From: Vulcanimicrobiota bacterium
GTDB lineage: Bacteria; Vulcanimicrobiota; Xenobia; Xenobiales; JADMJV01
Direction: 5' to 3'
Assembly: GCA_023447635.1 (NCBI GenBank)
Contig: JAEXNA010000244.1
Span: 1 to 12,133, forward strand
DNA: 12,133 nt
Made by a program: the position numbers and the translations under genes. Shown in pieces: positions 5,093 to 12,133 of the stretch (position 1 is the first letter of the stretch; each line of letters opens with the position of its first letter). Below the pieces are notes generated by a model. It was given only the letters and a program-made list of their open reading frames with translations. It ran no database searches and was not told where the DNA came from.

Positions 5093-5413
5093 CTAGGCGA
5101 CGGGAGGCGCTTCGGCTTCGCCTTTGATCAGACGCATCCGCCGCAGCATCTTCTTCTCGAACCACCAGACGAAGCGGAACTCGCCCAGCAGGGTGCCCCA
5201 GAACATCAGCATGAGCTGGTAGGAGGGGAAGATGACGGCCAGCCAGAGCAAAAACTTCAGCAGAAAGTTGGTCTCGGGGCCCACGCCAAGCATGGCAAAA
5301 ACCGGTTTGCGGATCCACACCGTCGAGGAGCCGGCCATGGAGAACACCACCATGATGACCCAGAAGCGCAGCTCCGAGCGGATTCCCCATTTTTCCATCA
5401 ACTTTGCTTTCAC
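5093..5413 (-). CDS. Small two-helix membrane protein, DUF6787-like
   Basis: 106 residues. Two membrane segments are visible: about 17-34 (RFWVIMVVFSMAGSSTVWI) and 50-74 (a long Phe/Leu/Trp-rich stretch ending TLLGEF). A positively charged amphipathic tail (WFEKKMLRRMRL) follows. The GSSTVWIRKP element and the GEFRFVWWFEKKMLRRM element resemble DUF6787 proteins, whose function is unknown. GTG 5413 is chosen because TAGGA lies 7 nt upstream. That SD overlaps the TAG stop of the cyclase gene, so the two are probably translationally coupled. A role as a membrane partner of the cyclase is possible but only inferred. ATG 5398 is the alternative start. Confidence 0.75.
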   Translation of the reverse strand: MKAKLMEKWGIRSELRFWVIMVVFSMAGSSTVWIRKPVFAMLGVGPETNFLLKFLLWLAVIFPSYQLMLMFWGTLLGEFRFVWWFEKKMLRRMRLIKGEAEAPPVA

Positions 5414-5422
5414 GGCTTGTTC

Positions 5423-6769
5423 CTAACTGTTTTTCTCGCCCAGCACCTGGTACAGGTTCACCGGCTTGCGGCGTCCCCGGACCTCGACCGTGCCCAGTTC
5501 GACCAGAGCGAAGGCGTGCTTCACCCGGCGGGCGGTTTCCTCGTTGATGAGCAGATGGATCCCGTTTTCTCGGGTCATCTTCTCGATGCGGGAGGCCACG
5601 TTGGTGGTGTCTCCCATGGCGGCGAACTCGCGATGACCGGTGACACCGACGTCGCCCATCATCACCTCGCCGGTGGCGATCCCGATCCCCACCTCGAGCT
5701 GCGGCATGTTACGTCGGCCCCAGTCTTCGTTCAGCGCCTCCAGGGCGTCGAGCAAAGCCAGCCCGGCGCGCACGGCAAGTTCGGCATGGATGTTGGTCTC
5801 GGCATCGGCAGCGTCTTCTTCGGCGCCGAACACCGCCATCATAGCGTCGCCCAGGTAGGTCATCAGCAAACCCTGATGGTCGATGATGACCCGTCCCAGC
5901 TTCTTGTAAACCTCATTGAGCTGCCCGATCGATTCTTCCAGGGGGCGGCTTTCGGCCATGGACGTGTAGTTCCAGATGTCCGAGAACAGGATGGTGGCCT
6001 CGCTGGGCAGCAGCGCGCGGGGGCGACTCTGGGCGCTGTAGGTGCGAAAACGCAGCAGCTGCTGGCCCACCTGGATCAGATCCTCGTCGTTGAGCACCTG
6101 CATGCCTTTGACCGCTTCGGTGTTGACCCAGACCATATGACTCGAGTCGGGGTGCAAGATGAAATGGCCGTCCGAAAGCAGGATGGTGGCGTGTTCGCGG
6201 CTGACGGTCGGGTCGGCGAGTTCGACCTGGTTGTCGCGCTTACCCGGTCGTCCGATGCGGATCCGCGGTTCGGCCAGGGTCCAGTGCTGGCGCCGGTGAG
6301 GGTCAGTATAGCCTTCCAGGAAGGCGACCGCTTTGGACAGCTTGATCACCGTGATGGTGTGATTCCCCACGCTCAGGCGGTCGCCGGGCTGCAGCTGGCA
6401 GAAGGCGCAGGCCGTACCGTTGACCATGATTTCGAAGCGGGGGCTCAGATTGTTGAAAAAGAGGTTCGACTGAATCAGCTTCAGGATGGCCTGGCGGTTG
6501 GCCATCTCGGCGACCGGCAGCACGATGTCGTTCTCTTTGGGGCCGGCCTCGGTGCCGATCGTCATGTGGCTGTAGCACAGCGGGACGCGACGCGAAGCGG
6601 TGCCGGGGGGGCCTTCGATCAGAAGGTCGTAGCCGCTGCGCAGCCACTGGCGGCCCCGTGACGGCACGGCTTGATCGGTGCGTACCGTGGAGTGGTCCCC
6701 GGAGAAGGGTAGGTCAAGGCTGTACATCTCCGCTTCGCCGGGATCGTGGGCACTCATCTGAGGGCCCAC
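5423..6769 (-). CDS. FHA domain-class III nucleotidyl cyclase signalling protein
   Basis: 448 residues from GTG 6769. Residues about 45-145 look like a degenerate FHA-type beta sandwich. Residues 165-245 are a canonical FHA domain, with IRIGRPGKRDNQVELADP then SREHATI (G173, R174, S190, R191, H193), which binds phosphothreonine. Residues 255-425 are a class III cyclase with metal aspartates D264 (LFSDIW) and D308 (YLGDAMMAVFG) and transition-state N390 and R394 (TTNVASRIE). The usual adenine-selecting Lys is T304 and the usual Asp/Thr is A383 (EFAAMGD), so substrate choice is uncertain. It is cytosolic, with no membrane segment. The family links Ser/Thr kinase output to a cyclic nucleotide. 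Start: GTG 6769 has AAGGAG 8 nt upstream; GTG 6778 and ATG 6757 are alternatives. It is divergent from the 6852 gene and heads the operon with the two membrane proteins. Confidence 0.9.
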   Translation of the reverse strand: MGPQMSAHDPGEAEMYSLDLPFSGDHSTVRTDQAVPSRGRQWLRSGYDLLIEGPPGTASRRVPLCYSHMTIGTEAGPKENDIVLPVAEMANRQAILKLIQSNLFFNNLSPRFEIMVNGTACAFCQLQPGDRLSVGNHTITVIKLSKAVAFLEGYTDPHRRQHWTLAEPRIRIGRPGKRDNQVELADPTVSREHATILLSDGHFILHPDSSHMVWVNTEAVKGMQVLNDEDLIQVGQQLLRFRTYSAQSRPRALLPSEATILFSDIWNYTSMAESRPLEESIGQLNEVYKKLGRVIIDHQGLLMTYLGDAMMAVFGAEEDAADAETNIHAELAVRAGLALLDALEALNEDWGRRNMPQLEVGIGIATGEVMMGDVGVTGHREFAAMGDTTNVASRIEKMTRENGIHLLINEETARRVKHAFALVELGTVEVRGRRKPVNLYQVLGEKNS

Positions 6770-6851
6770 CCTTCGCACTCCTTGTCAGGAGACCTTTCCT
6801 TTCGGAAGGCCCGCGGACAGGAAACCGCCCGGCCAGCGGAAAGATCCCCCG

Positions 6852-8072
6852 GTGAGTGACTCCGTGATCGGAATGGAGGATCTGTTGGGGCGGTACCGGG
6901 AGGCCGGGGAAGTCGAATCCACAGGCGCCTTCACCCTGGACCCCAAGAAGGCGATCGAGAAGCTGGCCGAATTCCAGCTGCCCTCTTCCTACCACTGGAT
7001 CCTCAAACTGATCCAGTCGCTGCACCTGTCAGGGGCGACCGTGATCGACATCACGGCGGGAATCCATAGCGTGAACGTGGTCTCTGACGCGGTCCCGCGC
7101 TTTGCCGGTATCGAAGACCTGTTGGGTCATCTGCTGGCCGACCCGGCCCACTCGGATCCCGCTCTTCGCCATCTGGCCGCCGGGCTGCAGGGCAGTCTGG
7201 CCGTACGGCCGCGCGAGGTGGTGGCCGCTTTTACCTCGGATGGTGAACGACGGACCTACGTGCTGAAGTCGGGCGGCTGGCGCGAAGAAGAAGCGCGGCG
7301 CGAGGGCAAAGGGATCAACCGCTTCGAACTGACCCTGAACCGCAATCTGAACGAGCGCCTGAACTCGTCCTGGTTCACGCTGAACACGGACATCTTCGAC
7401 CTTTTTTTCCGTCGGCCCGGCGCCTACGATCGCGAGAACGCGGTGGCTTTCGAGGCGGTTCCGTTTGCCAATTGCGAGGTCCGTCTCAAAGGCAAGACGG
7501 TCAGCCGCCGAGCCTTCGGGCATCCCCGGTTCCCCGGCTACGAGATCGCCAGCGACCCCTCTCCGGGCGAGCGCTCCGTGCCGATGCTCAAGAGTATGCT
7601 GTCCAACGTCGAACTGGTGGCGGGCGCGGCCGACCGTCGCCATCACCTGGTCGAACGGCTGGTTCCGGCTCGATCGGGCAACGGTTTCAGCCTCACGCTC
7701 AACACCGACGCCACGCTGAGCAACCGTTCCAGCGTAGGGAAGCTCGCTCACGGCCTGAGCCGGGCTTACGCCCTACGTATGGAGCTTTCCAAGATGGCGC
7801 TGCTGGTCTTTATCGAAGACGGAGTGATCATCGAGAGCCGACCGGTCAAGCTGGGCTGCCCCGGACTGGTGGCGCTGATCGACGCCTCGGGCCTGCGCAA
7901 GGATTTGACCACGCTGAAGGTGGCCGACAGCGAAGAGCTAGAGTCGGTGCTCGACGAAGTTCGCACGGTTCACCGCGAACTGCGCCAGCAGGTGGCGGAC
8001 AACATCAACCTGATGCCCGCCCGCAGCCACGTCATGGAGCACTTGTTCCGCAACTCACCGGGATCGGTCTAA
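6852..8072 (+). CDS. Possible GHKL/HSP90-type ATPase-like protein
   Basis: 406 residues, not firmly recognised. The N-terminal segment 26-68 (AFTLDPKKAIEKLAEFQL then WILKLIQSLHLSGATVIDI) has the helix pattern and GA-hydrophobic strand of the ATP-binding N-box region of HSP90/GHKL proteins. The catalytic Glu and Mg-binding Asn of that motif are absent, so any nucleotide binding may be degenerate. A basic, Asn-rich stretch (RFELTLNRNLNERLNSSWFTLNTD, 157-180) and a Leu-rich C-terminal helical part (370-400) follow. No signal peptide or membrane helix. GTG 6852 is used; ATG 6873 is a plausible shorter start, as neither has a strong SD. It is divergent from the FHA-cyclase gene across about 80 bp, so a joint signalling role is conceivable. 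Its TAA overlaps the stop codon of the convergent gene. Confidence 0.8.
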   Translation: MSDSVIGMEDLLGRYREAGEVESTGAFTLDPKKAIEKLAEFQLPSSYHWILKLIQSLHLSGATVIDITAGIHSVNVVSDAVPRFAGIEDLLGHLLADPAHSDPALRHLAAGLQGSLAVRPREVVAAFTSDGERRTYVLKSGGWREEEARREGKGINRFELTLNRNLNERLNSSWFTLNTDIFDLFFRRPGAYDRENAVAFEAVPFANCEVRLKGKTVSRRAFGHPRFPGYEIASDPSPGERSVPMLKSMLSNVELVAGAADRRHHLVERLVPARSGNGFSLTLNTDATLSNRSSVGKLAHGLSRAYALRMELSKMALLVFIEDGVIIESRPVKLGCPGLVALIDASGLRKDLTTLKVADSEELESVLDEVRTVHRELRQQVADNINLMPARSHVMEHLFRNSPGSV

Positions 8073-8986
8073 CCCTCTTCTTTGGGCGGGATAGGGTAGA
8101 CGTCGAAGCTACTCAGTTTGCCCTTACGGAACATAGCGCGCAAGCCGGGTAGCTTGACCACGGTCTCATTGTACTCTCGCCCCATGTCCGACTTGGCGTC
8201 GCGGTGCTTGGCTTTATAGGTAGCCACGCTGTCGCCCACGGTGACGCCCATATCGGTGCGCCAGGGCAGCCCCACCCCGCGGATCCGTTTGACGATGCGA
8301 GAGCGCTCGTCGAGTTCGATCTCCAGCTTCTGGGACTCGTCGGGTGAGGCCCAGACCGCTTCGTCGCGAGTGCGATGATGCGGTTCGCCGATAGCCTGCC
8401 AGAGCGATTCGTCCAGCGGCTCGCCGATCCGGATCGGGCCGACCTCGCGGCCAGGCCGAACCGTCCATTTGGAAAAGCGCCAGCGGGTCGAAGCCGGCGA
8501 GCTGACCTGAAGACCGGACAGTTTGCCTTCGGTGGCCTCGAGAATGAGTCCCGGTAAGACGTACGAGGTGGTACCGTCGCGCTGGATCATCTTCGATCGC
8601 TTGGTCAGGCGGTTCACGGGCAGGCCCAGGAACAGCTCTTCTTCGGAAACGGTAGCGCGCACGCCACGGATCAAGATGTCGATGATGGTGGCGGTGTCGC
8701 CCAGACCGATAGTGCGCACCTCGATCCCTTTGCTCAGCTGCCCGTTTTTGGTCTCGCCCCAGAAGAGGCGGCGGAACCCTTCGCCGGTGTCATGATAGCG
8801 AAAGTCCGTGCTGGGGTCGCCCAGCGCCTTGGGCCATTCTTTGGGGACGCCTTCGTTCAGTTTCAGGCTGGTGGTGCCCACCCCTGGCTCGACGTCGAGG
8901 CGTAGCTTCTCCCAGTCGGGCTTGGCCCAACTCGGGCAGCTCAGAAGGCAGGCGGTCAAGAGGGCGGCGGGCAGGTGCTTTTTCAC
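8069..8986 (-). CDS. Secreted protein of unknown function
   Basis: 305 residues from GTG 8986. The N-terminus is a signal peptide (KK, then hydrophobic 4-17, then SWA-KP). An LLSC at 14-17 could be a weak lipobox, so secreted or lipid-anchored are both possible. The mature part is soluble and mixed alpha/beta, with two similar-looking halves: each has a short vGxxxxxL/LWQAIGEP-like stretch followed by a strand-rich region (around 85-165 and 180-300). It ends RKGKLSSFDVYPIPPKEEG. No catalytic motif is recognised. The start is fixed by overlap: GTGA at 8983-8986 holds both this start and the stop of the lipoprotein gene, implying coupled translation. Confidence 0.85.
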   Translation of the reverse strand: MKKHLPAALLTACLLSCPSWAKPDWEKLRLDVEPGVGTTSLKLNEGVPKEWPKALGDPSTDFRYHDTGEGFRRLFWGETKNGQLSKGIEVRTIGLGDTATIIDILIRGVRATVSEEELFLGLPVNRLTKRSKMIQRDGTTSYVLPGLILEATEGKLSGLQVSSPASTRWRFSKWTVRPGREVGPIRIGEPLDESLWQAIGEPHHRTRDEAVWASPDESQKLEIELDERSRIVKRIRGVGLPWRTDMGVTVGDSVATYKAKHRDAKSDMGREYNETVVKLPGLRAMFRKGKLSSFDVYPIPPKEEG

Positions 8987-9339
8987 GATTCTCTCTTGTA
9001 AAAGGTGGCGTTTTTGCTGAACTGAGTGGGGATTTTGCCGTCTTCGCCCACCGGCTCGATCAGCAGGCCTTCCCCAGAGAGCTTGACGATCGAGGTGATA
9101 GTGCGGTTTTCGAAGACCAGGTCGATGCGCTGGGGATCGGCCTTTTCGTCGAGCTTCCACTGGCCGGTGATCCGGTCGCCTTTGGAGATCGCTTCAAACT
9201 CGCCGCTGTTGCGAAGGAACAGGACGACCTCTTGTCCGTCGGGGTCCTTGCCTTTCCAGCGTCCGGCCAGCGGATGCCGGGTGGCGCAGCCGGCCACCAG
9301 CAGGGCCAGGAGCAGCCAGAGCCCTAGCGCGCGCTTCAT
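8983..9339 (-). CDS. Lipoprotein with TIGR03067-like domain
   Basis: 118 residues. Clear lipoprotein signal: MKR, hydrophobic 4-15, lipobox LVAGC with C18 as the lipidated residue. The mature part is a small beta-barrel-like domain: LAGRWKGKDPDGQEVVLFL, GEFEA, GQWKLDEKADPQRIDLVF, then GEGLLIEP and IPTQF. The run G-x-W-x-L-D ... P-x-x-I-D-L ... P-x-x-F resembles the Planctomycete-type TIGR03067 family and lipocalin-like domains; function unknown. ATG 9339 has GAGGAG about 6 nt upstream and overlaps the stop of the upstream gene (ATGA, 9336-9339). Confidence 0.82.
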   Translation of the reverse strand: MKRALGLWLLLALLVAGCATRHPLAGRWKGKDPDGQEVVLFLRNSGEFEAISKGDRITGQWKLDEKADPQRIDLVFENRTITSIVKLSGEGLLIEPVGEDGKIPTQFSKNATFYKRES

Positions 9340-9536
9340 CGAGACTCCTCGAGCAGGGCGTCGAGATCGGCGATCGCCTGAGCGAGTCGCCCTTTGCTGT
9401 GGCTGACGGTCGAAGTCTTCAGCCCGGCCTGAATCGAGGCCAACCGCTCTCGCAATTGCAGGAGCGTGGTCTCGGTTTCGGAGGTCTTTTTGGCCTGGCC
9501 GGCCGTTTTGCGATGTTTGATCAAGGGCACCTTCAT
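9336..9536 (-). CDS. Small coiled-coil protein
   Basis: 66 residues from ATG 9536. A basic N-terminus (MKVPLIKHRKTAGQAKKTSE) is followed by heptad-like helix (LLQLRERLASIQAGL) and a second helix (RLAQAIADLDALLEESR), suggesting a helical hairpin or coiled coil. No known family. ATG 9536 is preferred because GGAGAAG lies 6 nt upstream; the in-frame ATG 9551 lacks an SD but would add five residues. First gene of a three-gene overlapping operon with the lipoprotein and the secreted protein. A role as a cytosolic partner is only inferred. Confidence 0.7.
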   Translation of the reverse strand: MKVPLIKHRKTAGQAKKTSETETTLLQLRERLASIQAGLKTSTVSHSKGRLAQAIADLDALLEESR

Positions 9537-9631
9537 CCTGGTCTTCTCCATATACGAAACCGGAGCCCCCTAATCCTCGAAGGTCGTAACCCATGTAGGG
9601 TTTGCCTCGGCAGGGCAGGAACTGCCTCGCT

Positions 9632-10609
9632 GTGACGGGTTGGAAAGAGTTAGTCCGGGGGACCAGGGTTCTCCGTCGGAGCGAGCTGGCCGAGATCCCC
9701 AGCGGCGAGTTGGTGCGCCTCTCCTTCTTTTCTCCTGCCCTGGGGCTGCGCCGTTTCGTGGGGGTCTATCGCAGCAAAGGGGCGCCGCTACCCCGGGTCA
9801 GTCCGACCGTGGTCTACCTTTTTCGCGGTCACTTCAGCGAGTGGTTTTATCCCCAGGAAGACGGCTCCCGCGCCAAACACGCGGAAGAGGGGCCGCTGAC
9901 CTTCCCGGATCTGGTGGAGAAGGCGGTGGAGGAGGGGAGGCTACCGCCTTGCCTGCTGGTGTTCCCCGATTTTGGAGGCGACGACCGGCAGGGGCTGACG
10001 CTTGCGGTGGACTGGAAAGAGCCCCGGCTGGCCGACAACGGCGTGTTTGTCGGCGGCGGTATCGGCTCGTTCGAGAGCAGCTTCCGGGACGAGTTTCTGC
10101 CTCAGTTCGAAGAAGCGCTGGGCTTGTTCAATCCTCGCCGCGCGGCTATCGGGTTTTCCCTTGGGGGGCTGAACGCTTGTCAATTGGCCTTGCGAAACCC
10201 CAGTCTCTTCACGGTCGTGGCGGCCTACGACGGCTCGTTTCCGTATCATCCGATTCGCGACGACGACGATATCTTGCGCCATTCGCTGTTCGATCCGATC
10301 TTTGGCCGCCCGGCCGATAAAGCGCACATCAAGGCGCACTCTCCGGTTTGGCTGGCCCAGAACCTGCCCACGGGCCAACTGCGGCGGATGCGCTTTTTCC
10401 TGGCCAGCGGGCCAGAAGCGGCCGAACCGTACGATTCCAACTTCTACCGCACCGAGCAGCTGATCCAGGCGCTGGCCGAACGTGGAGTGCGCAACAGCTG
10501 CGACGCCGTGGTGGACGACGGGCATCACGACTGGTACACCGCCGACCTCTTCGCTCTGCGAGTCATGCTCGCGACGTTTGGCCTGAAGACTTCTCCGCCG
10601 CTCGGCTAG
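9632..10609 (+). CDS. Alpha/beta hydrolase, esterase D/Fes type
   Basis: 325 residues from GTG 9632. Hallmarks of the putative-esterase (esterase D, enterochelin esterase, mycolyltransferase-like) family: nucleophile elbow GFSLGG (S176), preceding YLFRGH and LVFPDFGGDD strands, and a C-terminal DGHHDW holding the catalytic H299. D268 (EPYDSN) is the candidate acid. No signal peptide, so probably cytosolic. It hydrolyses an ester or thioester bond; substrate unknown. GTG 9632 has AGGA 11 nt upstream; TTG 9602 would add ten residues and has no spaced SD. It is divergent from the small operon at 9536 and followed by a weak terminator. Confidence 0.85.
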   Translation: MTGWKELVRGTRVLRRSELAEIPSGELVRLSFFSPALGLRRFVGVYRSKGAPLPRVSPTVVYLFRGHFSEWFYPQEDGSRAKHAEEGPLTFPDLVEKAVEEGRLPPCLLVFPDFGGDDRQGLTLAVDWKEPRLADNGVFVGGGIGSFESSFRDEFLPQFEEALGLFNPRRAAIGFSLGGLNACQLALRNPSLFTVVAAYDGSFPYHPIRDDDDILRHSLFDPIFGRPADKAHIKAHSPVWLAQNLPTGQLRRMRFFLASGPEAAEPYDSNFYRTEQLIQALAERGVRNSCDAVVDDGHHDWYTADLFALRVMLATFGLKTSPPLG

Positions 10610-10623
10610 CGGCTCGTCGAGCG

Positions 10624-10647
10624 GTGAGCCTGAGCTCACTCTTCCTT
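10624..10647 (+). terminator. Possible weak intrinsic terminator after the esterase gene
   Basis: GTGAGC-CTGA-GCTCAC is a perfect 6-bp stem with a 4-nt loop, 15 bp after the stop, followed by TCTTCCTT. The pyrimidine tract is T-poor for a terminator, so it may be inefficient. Confidence 0.4.
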
Positions 10648-10806
10648 GAGCCGGCTCGAAAAGTAGAAACCTGACCCCGACCTGCCTGTTAGACCACACC
10701 TGTGCCAGGAGAAGGGCAGGGTCACGACCTCACCAGTGAGAAGGGGCGGGCCTCGATCTTCGCGCTCCTGGTCTGGAGAGTTCACGCGAGTCTTGGAGGG
10801 ATGGTC

Positions 10807-12003
10807 ATGAAGGGTTGGAAACGTTGGGGCGCTTCGGCGATGCTGTCAGTCGCGCTGTGGACGGGGGCAAACGCCGCCGCCACCACTTCGGTAGAGATGC
10901 TGCGCGAGATGTTCTCGCGCCCGATCACGGAATGGCAGCAGACGCTGCGCTCGAACACCCGACTCCTGAACGAAGAGTTCTTCACCAACGTGGGCAAGCG
11001 CGTCCGCTGGGGCATCGAGAACAACCATGTCGATGACGCTCTGCGCTTTGCCATCGTGGGCGACTTCGCCGCCGAAGCCGTGGGCAAGCCGGCCAACTAC
11101 CGGATCGACCTGGCCGATCTGTTCTTCAAGGCTCAGAACTACAACATGGCGGGCCAGATCGTCGACAACATCCTGGTCTCTAGTGGGAACACCCCGGCGG
11201 CCAAGCCGGCCAGATTTATGAAGGCCAAGCTCTACGAGGTCAATAAAGACCTGTTCAACGCTTACAATCTCTATGTGGAACTGGCCAACGACCGCTTTCG
11301 CCCGGAAGAGACCTGGTACAGCGCCGGACTGATCAGCCTATTTATGAACGAAGTCTCTCGGGCCAAGGAAGAGTTGGGCAAGTCGGCTCAGGCTGGCAGC
11401 ACCCTGGCTCCTCAGCGTCTAGAGGAGATCGCGGCTCGAGAAAATCAGAGCTGGGACTCCATCCCGGCGGCTCGCTCTGGCATGAACCAGCCGACCGTCC
11501 TACCCAATACTAAGGATGTGACGCCCTATCCCGCGTCTTCGGAGAACCCTGAGTATCCCGACCTGATTCCGGCCGGCACTAGAACCGACCCGGCAACCCC
11601 GTCGAACAGCGGAGTGGCCTTGACCACGCCGCAGCCCGCCGGCGACCCACTAGAGCAGGCTCGCATGGCCGTGGCCGACAACCGCCTGATCGACGCCATT
11701 GACCTGTTCGAAGGCATCTTCGATCCCGGTAACGCGGAAGTCTCCGTCGAGTTCGGCGCCGTCCTTTACCGGATGGGCGACCTGGAGCAGGCCAAAGGTG
11801 TTTACGACAAAGCGCTGGCTCGCAACGCCAAAAACGTCGAACTGCTGCGCGGCCGCGCTAACACTCTCGAGCGGATGTACGACCGCCAGGGGCAGAAAAC
11901 GGACCTGAACGCGGCTCTGGCTGACTACCGTCAGGCCCGCACGCTGGATCCTCAGCACATGCTGCTGCCCTGGGAACTCACCCGGGCCGAAAGCAAGGTC
12001 TAG
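10807..12003 (+). CDS. Secreted TPR-repeat protein
   Basis: 398 residues. Signal peptide: MKGWKRW, hydrophobic 8-19, cleavage probable at ANA-A (23-24). The mature N-terminal half (about 28-200) is helical and TPR/SEL1-like. A Pro/Ser/Thr-rich linker (about 204-270) joins it to clear C-terminal TPRs (DPLEQARMAVADNRLIDAIDLF at 270-291, VEFGAVLYRMGDLEQAKGVYDKAL at 304-327, LADYRQARTLDP from 361). The role is likely protein-protein contact in the periplasm or cell envelope; no enzyme motif. ATG 10807 is chosen because GGAGGG lies exactly 6 nt upstream; the in-frame ATG 10801 would abut the SD. A 197-bp gap separates it from the esterase gene, so it probably has its own promoter, which I could not identify. 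Confidence 0.88.
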   Translation: MKGWKRWGASAMLSVALWTGANAAATTSVEMLREMFSRPITEWQQTLRSNTRLLNEEFFTNVGKRVRWGIENNHVDDALRFAIVGDFAAEAVGKPANYRIDLADLFFKAQNYNMAGQIVDNILVSSGNTPAAKPARFMKAKLYEVNKDLFNAYNLYVELANDRFRPEETWYSAGLISLFMNEVSRAKEELGKSAQAGSTLAPQRLEEIAARENQSWDSIPAARSGMNQPTVLPNTKDVTPYPASSENPEYPDLIPAGTRTDPATPSNSGVALTTPQPAGDPLEQARMAVADNRLIDAIDLFEGIFDPGNAEVSVEFGAVLYRMGDLEQAKGVYDKALARNAKNVELLRGRANTLERMYDRQGQKTDLNAALADYRQARTLDPQHMLLPWELTRAESKV

Positions 12004-12050
12004 CCCAGTGCTCTGTCAGGCCTAAATGATGGGATAATGATGGTGAGGCG

Positions 12051-12122
12051 CGATTCTGAGGAAGTTGTTTTGAAGGCGCATACCGAGTTGTACGTAACTG
12101 AAAAACAACAATGTCAGAATCG
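12051..12122. repeat. Nested inverted repeat / long stem-loop
   Basis: CGATTCTGA (12051-12059) is exactly complementary to TCAGAATCG (12114-12122), and inside it GTTGTTTT (12064-12071) to AAAACAAC (12102-12109), separated by 4-nt internal loops and with a 30-nt apical loop. It is AT-richer than the surroundings. It could be a structured RNA, the tail of the TPR operon, or a MITE-like insertion. No T-run follows, so it is not a typical terminator. Confidence 0.55.
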
Positions 12123-12133
12123 ATGGATCGCCG

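Noticed and set aside
4949..6661. Long plus-strand frame opposite the cyclase gene
   Set aside because: It is a composition artefact antisense to an unmistakable FHA-cyclase and a membrane protein gene.

Overview
This is a GC-rich bacterial chromosome segment with compact operons, many GTG starts and overlapping genes. The gene content (FHA-linked class III cyclase, secreted TPR protein, Planctomycete-style lipoprotein domain, Ro60-like protein) suggests an environmental bacterium with complex signalling. The phylum cannot be fixed from this sequence.

Minus strand, about 124-3528: the most notable block. In transcription order it holds a 65-residue ubiquitin-like protein ending in glycine, a structured non-coding element at 3137-3313, a Ro60-like protein (helical TROVE-type N-terminus plus a vWA domain with an intact MIDAS), a 275-residue protein of unknown function, and an E1/ThiF-like adenylyltransferase. 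The RNA element looks like a Y RNA. Its ends form a long interrupted stem (10 + 6 + 8 bp), and its apex is a tRNA mimic with acceptor-like helix, D-arm, anticodon-like arm, 5-nt variable loop and T-arm. Bacterial Y RNAs of the YrlA type are known to mimic tRNA and to be encoded next to Ro60 orthologues, so position and structure agree. A Ro60-Y RNA particle encoded with a ubiquitin-like activation pair is the best candidate here for an undescribed system: possibly protein modification linked to RNA surveillance.

3573-4424 has no convincing gene but is rich in structure. A consensus-like minus-strand promoter (4330-4358) drives an RNA of about 250 nt ending at a strong intrinsic terminator (4070-4109). 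A competing antiterminator stem can sequester the terminator's 5' arm. Between there and the ubiquitin-like gene lie several perfect hairpins and a compact three-way junction (3711-3891), then an operator-like palindrome in the ubiquitin-like gene's leader.

4425-6769, minus strand: an FHA-adenylate/guanylate cyclase signalling protein, a small two-helix membrane protein (DUF6787-like) whose SD overlaps the cyclase stop, and a membrane-anchored DUF1287 (NlpC/P60-like) cysteine hydrolase.

6852-8072, plus strand: a divergently transcribed protein with a weak GHKL/HSP90-type ATPase resemblance. Its stop codon overlaps the stop of the convergent minus-strand operon 8069-9536, which encodes a small coiled-coil protein, a lipoprotein and a secreted protein joined by ATGA/GTGA overlaps. 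On the plus strand follow an esterase-D-type alpha/beta hydrolase (9632-10609) and a secreted TPR protein (10807-12003). The window ends in a nested inverted repeat (12051-12122).
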